Shown here in pieces: positions 34,384 through 43,200 of a stretch of DNA of 64,000 nt. Position numbers and translations under genes: made by a program. The notes under the pieces are model-generated. The model saw nothing but the letters and a program-made list of their open reading frames with translations. It did not search any database and was not told where the DNA came from. This DNA is from JACCXG01 sp963834305. GTDB taxonomy: Bacteria > Acidobacteriota > Vicinamibacteria > Vicinamibacterales > 2-12-FULL-66-21. The DNA lies in the NCBI GenBank assembly GCA_963834305.1, contig CAWIAX010000002.1, forward strand, positions 434,001 to 498,000, in the 5' to 3' direction. Position 1 is the stretch's first letter. Each line of letters opens with the position of its first letter.

Positions 34384-35154
34384 TCAGTTGCCGCCTGGCC
34401 CGCGGCCCCGGCCGCCGGGCCGGGGAAACCCGACACCCGGATTGAATTCACGGCCACCCGGGCCGATTCCGCCACCGCCCGGGCCGGTTCCCCGGCCACG
34501 GCCGCGGCCTGGCAGCCCAGGGGTGGGCTGACCGCCGCGTCCGCCTGGCGTGGCGCTGCCGCCCGGGGCGCCCGGCGCCGAGGCCGCCCCCGCGTAGATG
34601 AACTGCCACTCGTTGTAGTGATTGCGGTTCTTGTAGAGCCGGAGCGACTCTTCCTTGCTCTTGCTGACGACACCGTAGAGCCCGCCGCCGGGGCCGGCGC
34701 CGCCGCTCGCCAGTTGCGGCGTCGCGGGAGCGGGCTGGCTGCCGCCACGGCCGCTCTGGCCGCGCCCGCTCTGTCCCGGCCCACCCTGGCCAGGCACGCC
34801 CGGGCCCTGGGCGCCTCCCGGCAGCTGGGCATTCGCGCCCAGAAAAATCGGCTGGAATTCCCCGTCGGCGCTCATCGGATCCTTGTATTTCTTCCGCAGG
34901 AACCGCTGCTGCACGAGGATGTCGATGTTGGGCGGGCGGGCGCCCGGCCCCATCTTCCGCTCCCACAATCCGATGGCGCGGACGTACTGTTCGCCGCGGA
35001 AAACCAGCTCCGCTTCCTTCTCGCGCTTGGCCTGATGGCGCCATGCCGGGAGCACGGCGGCCATCATCACCGACATGACCGCGAGCGCCACGAGCAGGCC
35101 GGCCATCACGTAGCCGGACTCGAGCCGCCTGGTGTGTTGACCCGCTAAGTGCAT
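34384..35154 (-). CDS. Pseudopilin-like protein with Gly/Pro-rich tail
   Basis: 256 residues from ATG 35154; a second ATG pair at 35176-35181 would overlap the start of the divergent gene. The N-terminus (LESGYVMAGLLVALAVMSVM) looks like a type IV prepilin leader and helix, with Gly before the helix but no Glu at mature position 5. It continues with a conserved stretch WRHQAKREKEAELVFRGEQY and LVQQRFLRKKYKDPM. Residues about 115-145 and 195-256 are almost all Gly, Pro, Arg and Gln. It probably is a minor pseudopilin of the pilus system next door, although separated by the plus-strand lipoprotein. Confidence 0.7.
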   Translation of the reverse strand: MHLAGQHTRRLESGYVMAGLLVALAVMSVMMAAVLPAWRHQAKREKEAELVFRGEQYVRAIGLWERKMGPGARPPNIDILVQQRFLRKKYKDPMSADGEFQPIFLGANAQLPGGAQGPGVPGQGGPGQSGRGQSGRGGSQPAPATPQLASGGAGPGGGLYGVVSKSKEESLRLYKNRNHYNEWQFIYAGAASAPGAPGGSATPGGRGGQPTPGLPGRGRGRGTGPGGGGIGPGGREFNPGVGFPRPGGRGRGPGGN

Positions 35155-35179
35155 GAGAGTATTATGCTTAGGCTGCATC

Positions 35180-36502
35180 ATGTTACCACACACTGCACGC
35201 TGTGACCGTCGCCGTCTCACCACGGCCGCTCTGCTGGCCGGCATCTCCGCTCTCTCGCTGGCCCTCGGCTGCGACAAGGTGCCGCTGCTGGCGCCGACCG
35301 GCAGCGTCATCACGATCTTCCCGGTGGCCTCCTCGGTGCCGATCAACGGCACGATCGAGATCGTGGCCACCGTGATCGAACAAGGCACGGCAACGGCTCC
35401 GACAACGCCGACGACCCCGACGACCCCGACCACGCCCGGCCAGACACCAACCACGCCAACCGCGCCGACGACCACGGCCACGACCGGCGCGGGCACGCCC
35501 GTCCAGAACGGCACTGTCGTCACCTTTACGACGACGATCGGGCGGATTGAGCCGGCGGAGGCACGGACCGAAAACGGCCAGGTGCGCGTGCGGTTCATCG
35601 CGGGCGAGCAGAGCGGCACGGCCACCATCACCGCGTTCTCGGGCGGCGCCTCGGGCCGGCTCGAGAACCTGCGGGTGGGCACCGCCGCCGTCGAGCGCAT
35701 CGCGGTGACCGCCTCGCCCCAGGCGCTCGGCTGTACCGGCGGCACCTCGGAGATCGCGGCCCGCGTCGAGGACACGAGCGGCGCCGGCGTGTCCGGGGTC
35801 CCGGTCACGTTCACGACGACCACCGGCCAGGTGGCGCCGTCGACCGCCACGACCGACAGCAGCGGCGTGGCCCGGACGCGGCTGACCGCGTCGCGCGAGG
35901 CCACCGTGACCGCCAACGCCGGCGGCAAGACCGCGCCGGTCACCGTCACCCTCAGCCCGCGCACGGGCATCGGCATCACGCCGCCAACGGGCAACGTGTC
36001 GGCGGGCGTTCCGGCCACGTTCACCGTGAACATCTCCTCGACCGCCAACATCAGCAACGTCTTGCTCGATTTCGGCGACGGCAGCACCCAGCCGCTCGGC
36101 GCGATCAGCGGCGCCACGCCGGTCAGCCACACCTATGCGGAGGCGGGCAGCTACATCGTCCGCGCCACCGCCACGGATGCCGGCGGCTGCAGCGAGCAGG
36201 TGGCGAGCGCGGTCACGATCCTGCCGGGCCAGCCCCCCGCGGTGACGCTGACGGTGTCGAACAGCAACCCGGCCGTCGGCGAGAGCGTGATCGTCACCGC
36301 CACCGTCTCGGGCAACACGTCCACGATCATCCGCTACGAGTGGAACTTCGGCTCGGGCGCGGTGCCACCGTCGGTGAACACCGCGAGCAACCGGCAGTCG
36401 GTGTTCTGGACGACCTCGGGCACCAAGGGCATCACCGTCACCGTGGTCCAGGCCAGCGGGCCGAGCGGCGACGGCGCGACGGCGGTGGTCGTGAAGCCGT
36501 AG
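35180..36502 (+). CDS. Lipoprotein with invasin-like Ig and PKD domains
   Basis: 440 residues. The signal peptide ends in the lipobox LALGC (Cys33), so it is an exported lipoprotein. Two or more bacterial Ig-like (Big_1/invasin) modules appear (TVVTFTTTIGRIEPAEARTE; VPVTFTTTTGQVAPSTATTD), interrupted by a Thr/Pro-rich repeat at about 72-103. A PKD-like module follows (VLLDFGDGSTQPLG; HTYAEAGSYIVRATATDAGG), then another Ig-like tail (RYEWNFGSGAVPPSV). No enzyme motif. A surface or scaffold role near the pilus genes is inference. Its ATG shares the CATG with a possible start of the minus-strand gene. Confidence 0.8.
   Translation: MLPHTARCDRRRLTTAALLAGISALSLALGCDKVPLLAPTGSVITIFPVASSVPINGTIEIVATVIEQGTATAPTTPTTPTTPTTPGQTPTTPTAPTTTATTGAGTPVQNGTVVTFTTTIGRIEPAEARTENGQVRVRFIAGEQSGTATITAFSGGASGRLENLRVGTAAVERIAVTASPQALGCTGGTSEIAARVEDTSGAGVSGVPVTFTTTTGQVAPSTATTDSSGVARTRLTASREATVTANAGGKTAPVTVTLSPRTGIGITPPTGNVSAGVPATFTVNISSTANISNVLLDFGDGSTQPLGAISGATPVSHTYAEAGSYIVRATATDAGGCSEQVASAVTILPGQPPAVTLTVSNSNPAVGESVIVTATVSGNTSTIIRYEWNFGSGAVPPSVNTASNRQSVFWTTSGTKGITVTVVQASGPSGDGATAVVVKP
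35396..35475 (+). repeat. Thr-Pro coding minisatellite
   Basis: Tandem 9-base units of the ACGACCCCG type encode TTP repeats between Ig domains of the lipoprotein. The copies are near-identical and then degenerate. Confidence 0.7.
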
Positions 36503-36821
36503 GGATAGCTGGGGAACGCGGGAGCTGGGGAACTGGGGAACTGACGTCCTCGGTTCTCCACGCGCCGCGCACCAGAGTCGTTACTGGAGAAGAGCGCCGA
36601 TTGAGGGGACCGGTCCGGTGTCCCTCCGCACGATGGGTGTCGGGGATCGAGACGCCGACCCGCTCAGACCTGGCGCACATCGACCGGCGGCCTCCGGCGC
36701 GTGTACCTCCGCGGCCACACCAACATTCGGACGCGTGGGCGCGGCTCTGCGCGGGTAGTTGCGATGACGGCACACCGTGGATGTCGCCCAGTCCCCCCGT
36801 TCCCCAGTTCTCCAGTTCTTC
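36503..36821. other. 319-bp intergenic region bracketed by inverted heptad arrays
   Basis: Left arm at 36503-36543 has GGGGAAC, GGGAGCT, GGGGAACT, GGGGAACT. The right arm at 36787-36821 has the complementary CCCAGTC, CCCCGTT, CCCCAGTT, CTCCAGTT. The 240 bases between have no convincing reading frame but contain a hairpin GGGGAC/GTCCC (about 36604-36625). It separates the convergent lipoprotein and pseudopilin genes. No terminator with a T tract. Confidence 0.65.
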
Positions 36822-37238
36822 CTACCACTCCGAATACGCGCTGCCGTCCATCGACGTGCCGGTGGCGCCGCTCTTCACGTTGTAGACGCCGGGCTCGGCG
36901 GACGGATTGGCGGTATCGGCCTCGGCCGGGACGGTCGTCCAGGTGTCGGCCGACTGGGTGATGGGGTCTTCGGGGATCTTGCGCAGGTAGCCGTCGGTGA
37001 CGAGCGCGTCCAGCGCCGACGGGTACTTGCCCTTGTCGGCGTAGTACTGATCGATGGCGTCGCGCATGTGGAACAGGTCGGTCTTCAGCGTCGCTTCCTG
37101 GGCGCGGCGGACGCTGTTGCGGTACTGCGCCACCCCCATCGCCGCGAGGATCGAGATCATCGAGATCACCACCAGGAGCTCGATGAGGGTGAAGCCGCGC
37201 TCGCCGGACCGCCGGGCGCGCGGGCGCAGGGCGGCCAT
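36822..37238 (-). CDS. Type IV pilin-like / GspG-like pseudopilin
   Basis: Prepilin with leader MAALRPRARRSGERG and processing site G|FTLIELLVVISMISI, including Glu5. 138 residues from ATG 37238. An upstream ATG at 37322 has a better ribosome site but gives an unusually long 43-residue leader. The mature part has the GspG-type pattern RRAQEATLKTDLFHMRDAID, YYADKGKYPSALDALVTDGY and the YLRKIPEDPITQ motif, ending in YSEW. Likely a major or minor pseudopilin of the adjacent pilus system. Confidence 0.88.
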   Translation of the reverse strand: MAALRPRARRSGERGFTLIELLVVISMISILAAMGVAQYRNSVRRAQEATLKTDLFHMRDAIDQYYADKGKYPSALDALVTDGYLRKIPEDPITQSADTWTTVPAEADTANPSAEPGVYNVKSGATGTSMDGSAYSEW

Positions 37239-37361
37239 CCACGTCGGGGTCGTTCGCGGCGCGCCGGCGGCGGTCAGCCCGTCACGGCAGGCGGCAGCCT
37301 GCGCACCCTGGCTCATTTGCATCGCATGACATCCTGACCGGGCCTCGCCTGCGGCCGGTCC

Positions 37362-37865
37362 TTACCAGTCCCTGTATTTCGTGCCGTCCAGCGCCGTGCC
37401 GGTCGATTTCGTGTACACGTCGAAGACGTTCTGCCCACCCCACGACGTGGCGTCCGGCTTGTCCTGATAGGAGCGCAGGCCCCAGTCGGTCGAGCTCGTC
37501 AACGGATCGATCGGGATCCGCCGCAGGAACTTGAGCTTGCGGCCCGACTGGTCGTTCACGACGCTGACGCCATCCACGAGAATCTCGAGGTTCTCGGGAT
37601 AGCCCTCGGCCCCGGCCTTGAGGTCGAACGCGCCGATGGCGCCGGCGTCGGCCGCCTCCTTGAACTTGTCGATAGCCGTGCGCATCTCCCGCAGGTTGCG
37701 CCGCAGCTCGATCTCCTTCTGGCGCTGCATCGTCACGCGCGCGAGCGGCATCACCGCGGAGGCGAGAATCAGCAGGATCGTCGTGACGACGAGCAGCTCG
37801 ATGAACGTGAAGCCGCGGCTGCCGCGCGCCCTCCGCCGTCCCGGCGTTCCTGGCACCTGTGGCAT
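37362..37865 (-). CDS. Type IV pilin-like / GspG-like pseudopilin
   Basis: 167 residues with prepilin motif RGSRG|FTFIELLVVTTILLIL (Glu5 present). Mature part: QRQKEIELRRNLREMRTAID, AEGYPENLEILVDG, LRRIPIDPLTSSTDWG, and a C-terminal DGTKYRDW much like the SAYSEW end of the neighbouring pseudopilin, suggesting an old duplication. It follows the secretin gene by 17 bases and is likely cotranscribed with it. Confidence 0.9.
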   Translation of the reverse strand: MPQVPGTPGRRRARGSRGFTFIELLVVTTILLILASAVMPLARVTMQRQKEIELRRNLREMRTAIDKFKEAADAGAIGAFDLKAGAEGYPENLEILVDGVSVVNDQSGRKLKFLRRIPIDPLTSSTDWGLRSYQDKPDATSWGGQNVFDVYTKSTGTALDGTKYRDW

Positions 37866-37882
37866 TCCCTGGTTCTGCCGGC

Positions 37883-40390
37883 CTACCGCACCGTGACCGT
37901 CACCGGGCTGAACTGCACCGGCACGGCGCCTCCCTCCGGCGTGGTCGCGACGCCGCTGGCCTGGATGTTCGAGCTGCCCGGCGAAACGGCATCGAACAGC
38001 AGCGCGCCGAGCAGGCCCGCGCCGGTCGCGCCAGTCTGGTCGCCGGTGCGCGTGATGACAATGTCGACGCGGCCGGCGGGCGCGTCGATCCGCGGCGTGA
38101 AGCTGGTGGCCACGCCGCCCTGGCGCATGAAGGTGCCGTCCTGCACGTTCCGCACCCGCAGCACGTTCGGATTGAACGTCACCGTCAGCGTCATCGTGGA
38201 CACGCGCTGCGCGTTGTTGATGGACACCGGCACGGTGTACGGCCCGCCCGCCACCTGGAACGTCGTCCCGGGCACGGTCAGGATCACCTGCGCCGGCGTG
38301 GTCGCCGGACGGCCCGGCGCCGCCGCGTCCGGCGCGGGGGCCACCGGATCGCGCGGCGGGACTGGCGACGGCGTCGGCGATGGCGCCGGCTCCACGAACG
38401 GCGGAACGCCAGCCGGCGGTGCCACGGGAGGTTCGACCGGCGCCGGTGCCGGTGCCGGCGTACCCGGCGCGGCCGCTGGCGGCAGCGGCGTCACCAGCGT
38501 CGGCACGGTTGACGTGCCGGGGGGCGCCACCTGCGGCCGTCCCAGACCGCCCGGGGAGATGCCGGGGGTCGTCGGGATCACTTCCGTCGGGCCGGTGGCC
38601 CCGGCTGGCGGCGCGGCCGGCGCCTCGGCGGGCGGCGCGATGAGCGGCGGCGGACCGCCAAGCCCGAGGTTCGTTTGCGTGCCGATGTAGATCGGCGCCA
38701 GGTCCTCCGCCGTCAGCTCGTGCGTCCGCACGATGTGTGGCGTCAGGAGCATGACGATGTCGGTCTGCTCGATGGACTGGTCGTTGTCCGACAGGAACTG
38801 CTTGAAGACCGGCAGGCGCAGCAGGCCGGGGAAGCCGCGGAAATCGCGGCGGTCGCGCTCGCGCAGCAGCCCGGCGAGCAGGTTCGACTCCCCTTCCCGC
38901 AGCCGCAGCTTGGTGGTGACCTTGCGCGTGCCGAAGGTCGGCGCCGACTGCCCGCCGACGTCGATCGACCCGCCGAGCGTGCTGTTCTCGATGACGATCT
39001 CGAGGATGATCTCGCCGTCGTAGGTCACGCGCGGCAGCACCTCGAGGATGACGCCGATCGGCCGGTAGGTGTACGACGAGGACGGCAGCGTCGCCACGCC
39101 GCCCGGCGCGGCGGCGCCGAACACGGTCTGCAGCACCGGGATGTCGTCGCCCAGGTTCATCGTCAGCTTGGTGCCTTCGGCGCCGCGCAGCTGCGGCTTG
39201 GCGATCGTCTTGGTGTTGGTGTCGGACTCGAGGAACCGCACCAGCGCGGTCGGCACCGTGGCGTAGAAGTCGGCGGTGCTGACCCCCTGGCTGATGGTGT
39301 TGACGTTGAACGGCGGCGGCGACGCCGGCGCGCTCGACGGCGGCGTGCTGGTGTTGGGCGGCGCCACCTCGGGGGAGAACATCATGCCGATGGCGTAGTT
39401 GTTCAGGCTCAGCCCGTACTGCTTGGCGCGGGCGCGGTTCACTTCCAGGATCTGGACGTCGATCACCACCTCGGCGCGCGGCTTGTCGTTCGACCGGATC
39501 AGCCGCTCGATGATGTCGACCACCTGGGTGGTGCCGCGCACGGTAATGGTGTTCACCGTCTTGTCCGGGTGCGCCATGATCACCGGGGGCACCGGCATCT
39601 GCGGCACCCGCATGATCGTCGTGATCATCTGCGACAGCTCCTGGGCGCCGACGTGCGACACGTAGAACACCTTCACCACCATGTCGTCGTACTGCTGGCG
39701 CTTGTCCGCCCGGTCGTTGATCACCAGGATGGTCTTCGGGTTCAGCACCTTGTAGAACATCTGGTTGGCGGTCATGATCTGCTGCAGCGCCTGCTCGACG
39801 GTGACGTCCTCGAGCGTCGTGCTGTACGCCTTGTCGGCGAACGCCTGGTCGTAGGTGACGACGATGCCGGCGCTGCTGCCGATGGTGGTGAGAATGTCGC
39901 GCACGCTGGACTGGTTGAAGGTCAGCCGCGGCAGCACCTCGCGCAGCCCGATCAGCGGCGGCGGCCCCTGCCGTGCCTGCTGGCGGAGCGTCTCGATCCG
40001 CGGCTTCGGCCGCGACGCCTCGATGCGGTCGCGGATGGTCCGCTCCAGCTCCGCGGCGCGCGCCGCCGCCAGCCGGTTGGTGCCGTCCATCTCCACGGCC
40101 TTGCGGTACTCGAGCAGCGCCAGGTCGAGCTGATCCTTCTCTTCGAGCTGGCGGGCGCGGCCGATGTGCTCCTGCGCGGAGCTCTGCATCGCGCGCTCGA
40201 GCGCAATCTTGTACTCCGGGCTGTCGGGATTCTCCTGCACCGCCCGGGTGTAGTGCGTGACGGCGGCATCCCAGTCGCCGGCCCGCGACGCCTCCTGCCC
40301 GCGCCGGTAGGCGCGCCCCGCCGCGCAGCCGGCGGTTGACGCGGCAAGCGCCACCAGGACCAGCACGACTCCCAGTTTCTGCTTCGTCAC
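37883..40390 (-). CDS. Secretin lipoprotein with TPR and cohesin-like domains
   Basis: Outer-membrane pore of the pilus/secretion machine. 835 residues from GTG 40390, which has AGGAG five bases upstream; an ATG at 40414 is also in frame. Order: signal peptide with lipobox STAGC (Cys22), TPR-like region (about 25-125), N0/STN-like domain (LTFNQSSVRDILTTIGSSAG), N1/N3 domains (VKVFYVSHVGAQELSQMITT), secretin core (about 330-590, with VPTALVRFLES, GDDIPVLQTVF and the VMLLTPHIV end), a Pro/Ala-rich stretch (about 600-700) and a C-terminal cohesin-like domain (VPVSINNAQRVSTMTLTVTF onward). It is GspD-like more than PilQ-like, yet encoded with PilMNOP. Confidence 0.9.
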   Translation of the reverse strand: MTKQKLGVVLVLVALAASTAGCAAGRAYRRGQEASRAGDWDAAVTHYTRAVQENPDSPEYKIALERAMQSSAQEHIGRARQLEEKDQLDLALLEYRKAVEMDGTNRLAAARAAELERTIRDRIEASRPKPRIETLRQQARQGPPPLIGLREVLPRLTFNQSSVRDILTTIGSSAGIVVTYDQAFADKAYSTTLEDVTVEQALQQIMTANQMFYKVLNPKTILVINDRADKRQQYDDMVVKVFYVSHVGAQELSQMITTIMRVPQMPVPPVIMAHPDKTVNTITVRGTTQVVDIIERLIRSNDKPRAEVVIDVQILEVNRARAKQYGLSLNNYAIGMMFSPEVAPPNTSTPPSSAPASPPPFNVNTISQGVSTADFYATVPTALVRFLESDTNTKTIAKPQLRGAEGTKLTMNLGDDIPVLQTVFGAAAPGGVATLPSSSYTYRPIGVILEVLPRVTYDGEIILEIVIENSTLGGSIDVGGQSAPTFGTRKVTTKLRLREGESNLLAGLLRERDRRDFRGFPGLLRLPVFKQFLSDNDQSIEQTDIVMLLTPHIVRTHELTAEDLAPIYIGTQTNLGLGGPPPLIAPPAEAPAAPPAGATGPTEVIPTTPGISPGGLGRPQVAPPGTSTVPTLVTPLPPAAAPGTPAPAPAPVEPPVAPPAGVPPFVEPAPSPTPSPVPPRDPVAPAPDAAAPGRPATTPAQVILTVPGTTFQVAGGPYTVPVSINNAQRVSTMTLTVTFNPNVLRVRNVQDGTFMRQGGVATSFTPRIDAPAGRVDIVITRTGDQTGATGAGLLGALLFDAVSPGSSNIQASGVATTPEGGAVPVQFSPVTVTVR

Positions 40391-40398
40391 GCGCGCTC

Positions 40399-41004
40399 CT
40401 ATTTCCATACGCATTCCTGCCCGTCCTTCGCCAGCGTCGTCCGCCCCTGGCCGTCGAGGTGCTCGATGATCACCGACTGCAGGCCAATCTTCACCAGCCG
40501 GTACTGTCCGAGCACCGCCTGACCTTCCTCGGCGTGAATTGTGCGGTGCCCGACGGAACAGTCCGTCAGCACCGCGACAACCTTGCCGCTCGGCAGCTCG
40601 ATGGTGCCCAGGAACTTCACCGTGATGGGCGGCGGCGGTGGTGGCGGCGGCGGCCCGGACGGGGCTTCCACGGTTGGCACCGGCCGGCCAGCCCCCCGCT
40701 CCGTGGCTGGCGCCTGGCGCTCGACGCGCGCCTGGAACCCGAACGGGTTCCGATCCGAGTCGCCGGGACCCGGCCGCTCCCCTTCGAGCGACTCCAGCCG
40801 GACGTCGAGCCGTGCCGGATCGACATCGACGTCGCCGCGGCCCTGCGCCTGCGCGGGCGCGCCCCGTGGATTAGACGCGGCCGGCACCTGGGCGGTCGAC
40901 CCGGTGAACCGCATCAGCAGCAGCACCAGCAGCACGCTGCCCAGGAGGGCCAGCAGGAGCGGGCGCGGCCGCTTCGACGGCGCGGCGGATGGCTCAGTTT
41001 CCAT
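40399..41004 (-). CDS. pilP: PilP-like pilus assembly protein
   Basis: 201 residues: one membrane helix (about 15-32, LLLALLGSVLLVLLLMRF), a Pro-rich stretch with a nine-proline run (about 118-127), and a C-terminal HR-like beta domain (VKFLGTIELPSGKVVAVLTD; VLGQYRLVKIGLQSVIIEH). PilP/GspC proteins connect the PilNO platform to the secretin; it overlaps pilO by eleven bases and is followed by the secretin gene. Unlike E. coli or Neisseria PilP it is not a lipoprotein. Confidence 0.75.
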   Translation of the reverse strand: METEPSAAPSKRPRPLLLALLGSVLLVLLLMRFTGSTAQVPAASNPRGAPAQAQGRGDVDVDPARLDVRLESLEGERPGPGDSDRNPFGFQARVERQAPATERGAGRPVPTVEAPSGPPPPPPPPPITVKFLGTIELPSGKVVAVLTDCSVGHRTIHAEEGQAVLGQYRLVKIGLQSVIIEHLDGQGRTTLAKDGQECVWK

Positions 41005-41569
41005 TCGCCCCGTCCCGATAGTAGGTCGCCACGTCCGCCGACACGTTGAGACGCCGCTCCCCTTCTTCGCTCTGCGCCACGGTGACGCTCTCGAGCACGC
41101 GGAACTCCGGCGCCGTCTCGAGCTGGTGGATGAAGCGCCGCACGTCCGCGTAGTCCCCGGACAGGTTGAGCGTCATCGTCAGCTTGCGCAGGCTGCCCCT
41201 GGTGTCCGCCTCCGGGGTGAAGCGGTAGGTCACGATCGTCAGGTTCGACTTCCGGGCGAGCTGGTCGAGCGGCTGATACAACATGCGCCGCGCGCCGCTG
41301 AAGTCCGGCGGCAGCACGTCGCGGTAGAACGTCTGGAGCTCCTGGTCGGCCTGCTGCTTGCCGGTGACCGTGCCGCGCGCCATCTCGAACGCCCGCCGCG
41401 CCGCGACCAGCTCGCGCGTTGCGCTCCCCGCCTGCTGCTGTTCGCTTTGCACGCGCTGCGCCAGCGGGTAGACGACCAGCGCGTAGAGCGCGGCGTTCAC
41501 CAGCAGCCCCGCCGCGATGATCCACACCGCGCGGCGGTTCTCCGACACGATGCGCGCCATGTCGGTCAT
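40994..41569 (-). CDS. pilO: Type IV pilus assembly protein PilO
   Basis: 191 residues with one membrane helix (about 15-35) then a coiled coil and a ferredoxin-like periplasmic domain (SNLTIVTYRFTPEA; MTLNLSGDYADVRRFIHQLE). It forms the inner-membrane alignment complex with PilN and PilM. Start overlaps the pilN stop by four bases. Confidence 0.9.
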   Translation of the reverse strand: MTDMARIVSENRRAVWIIAAGLLVNAALYALVVYPLAQRVQSEQQQAGSATRELVAARRAFEMARGTVTGKQQADQELQTFYRDVLPPDFSGARRMLYQPLDQLARKSNLTIVTYRFTPEADTRGSLRKLTMTLNLSGDYADVRRFIHQLETAPEFRVLESVTVAQSEEGERRLNVSADVATYYRDGANGN

Positions 41570-42195
41570 CGCGCGCCTCCCCGGCCCGGCGCCGCGGCGG
41601 ACGGCGTGGCCGCGGGCGCGTCAGCGGCCCGCTCGGCGGGCGGCGGCGATGCGGCATAGTCGGCCCGCAGCGACGCCTTGTTCATGCCCTCCTCGGTGCG
41701 GTCCACCTGCGGCAGCAGCACGTTGCGGAAGGCGCCGGTCGCCTCGAGCTTCTCGATGAACTCGTCGATGTCTTCGGTGCGCCGCGCCAGCACGGTCATG
41801 TTGATGACGCTGCGGTTCTCGTCGAAGCTCGGCCGGACCGCCGTGATCATCACGTCGGGCGGCAGCGTGTCCTCGATACGGTTGAAGAACTCGGTCCACG
41901 AGAACGTCCGCTGGTCGATCAGCTTGTTCGCCGACGCCGCGGCCTGCGCCGTGCCCTGCAGCTCGTCCTGATTGATGCCGGCGCGGATGCGGCGGGCCTC
42001 GGCGGTCAGCCGCTGCGCCTCGCCGCGATCGCGGTCGATCAGCGTCGAGAACTCGGTGTTCTGCCGCGACAGCGCCACGATCCGGATGGCGTTGTAGGCG
42101 GTCAGCACCAGCACGACGGCCCCGGCCAGCCCGAGCAGCACCTGGACGATGCGCTCGTTGTAGAAGGGGCGGGTGGAGAGATTGTGGCGCAGCAT
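41566..42195 (-). CDS. pilN: Type IV pilus assembly protein PilN
   Basis: 209 residues. The short cytoplasmic N-terminus RHNLSTRPFYNERI carries the NLxxRPFY-like PilM-binding motif, then a membrane helix (about 18-40), coiled coil and ferredoxin-like domain (DVMITAVRPSFDENRSVINM). The C-terminal 30 residues are Pro/Ala-rich. Start overlaps the pilM stop (TGATG). Confidence 0.9.
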   Translation of the reverse strand: MLRHNLSTRPFYNERIVQVLLGLAGAVVLVLTAYNAIRIVALSRQNTEFSTLIDRDRGEAQRLTAEARRIRAGINQDELQGTAQAAASANKLIDQRTFSWTEFFNRIEDTLPPDVMITAVRPSFDENRSVINMTVLARRTEDIDEFIEKLEATGAFRNVLLPQVDRTEEGMNKASLRADYAASPPPAERAADAPAATPSAAAPGRGGAR

Positions 42196-43200
42196 CAGGC
42201 GACCTCGGACGGGGCGGCGCCGGCCGGCGCCGCGCGGCGCTCGCGCAGCAGGATGCCGAGCGCGGGGGCGAGGGCGTCGAGCAGCTCGGGCCCGGCGGCG
42301 ATGCGGTCGCGGAGCGCGGCCGCCGGCCGGAAGTCCATCAGATCGACCGCGCGCCCGGTCCGCTCGCCGAGCGTGCGCCGCAGCCGCTCCGCCTCGTCGA
42401 GGCCGATGACCGCCGCGCCGGCCAGCACGACGCGGGCAAAGCCGCCGCCGCCGAGGCGGTCCTCGTGGTACATCGCCGTCTGGTGCACCAGGTCCACCAG
42501 ATCGCTGTCGCCGGCGGTCGCGGTGCGGTTGCGATAGAACACCACGTCGGTCCCGCGCACCAGCGCCAGCGTCGCGTAGTCGGCCGCCACGTGCACCAGC
42601 AGCCAGTCGCCGGCGACGACGCCGCCGGCGAGCACGGCGTTGATCTGATTGAAGCTCGCCAGGTCCACCATGCCGGCGTGCGCGCCGGCCGCCTCGCAGG
42701 CCTGCTCGTAGCCGCGGATGATGTCGCGCCGCGCCACGGTCACGAGATACTCGCGGCCGCCGCCGGGCAGCGGCAGCGACGGCTGCCACGACACCTGCGC
42801 GTCTTCGATGCGGAACGGCGCCGACTTGCGGACCTGCCAGCGGATCAGCTGCTCGAGATCCTGCGCCTTGGCCGGCACCTTGTCGAAGCGCAGCAGCGAC
42901 ACCTTGGCGACCGAGTCGGGCAGCACCAGCGCGATGCGGCGCGTCCGCCCGCCGAGCGCCCCGAGCACCCGCCCGCAGCGCCTCGGCCAGGGCCCGCTCG
43001 TCGTGGATGTTGACGGCGTTCAGCGCCGGCACCGCGACCGCCTCGCCGAGCGGCTCGCTGGCGTGCGCCGTGACCGTCGCGCCGCTGCCGCCGCCGTCAG
43101 CGAGCGCCACGCCGGTGATCCGCGACGCGGTGATCTCCACGGCGATCGGCGGCGGCGGGCTGGCCAGCCAGGCGGGAACCGACGCGTGTGGGTGGCTCAT
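42195..43200 (-). CDS. pilM: Type IV pilus assembly ATPase-like PilM, frameshifted
   Basis: Actin-like cytoplasmic ring protein that binds PilN. The first part (MSHPHASVPAWL, VAVEITASRITGVALADGGG-like phosphate loop, up to ALAEALR) is in one frame from ATG 43200. The rest (VLGALGGRTRRIALVLPDSV to SEVA at 42195) is one base shifted, the break being an extra C (plus strand) at 42972-42974. Conserved QVRKSAPFRIEDAQVSWQ and DLASFNQINAVLAGG support PilM. Removing one base restores about 334 residues, normal for the family. Confidence 0.85.

Noticed and set aside
35396..35475. CRISPR-like array
   Set aside because: The period is nine bases without spacers, and it is an in-frame Thr/Pro repeat of the lipoprotein.
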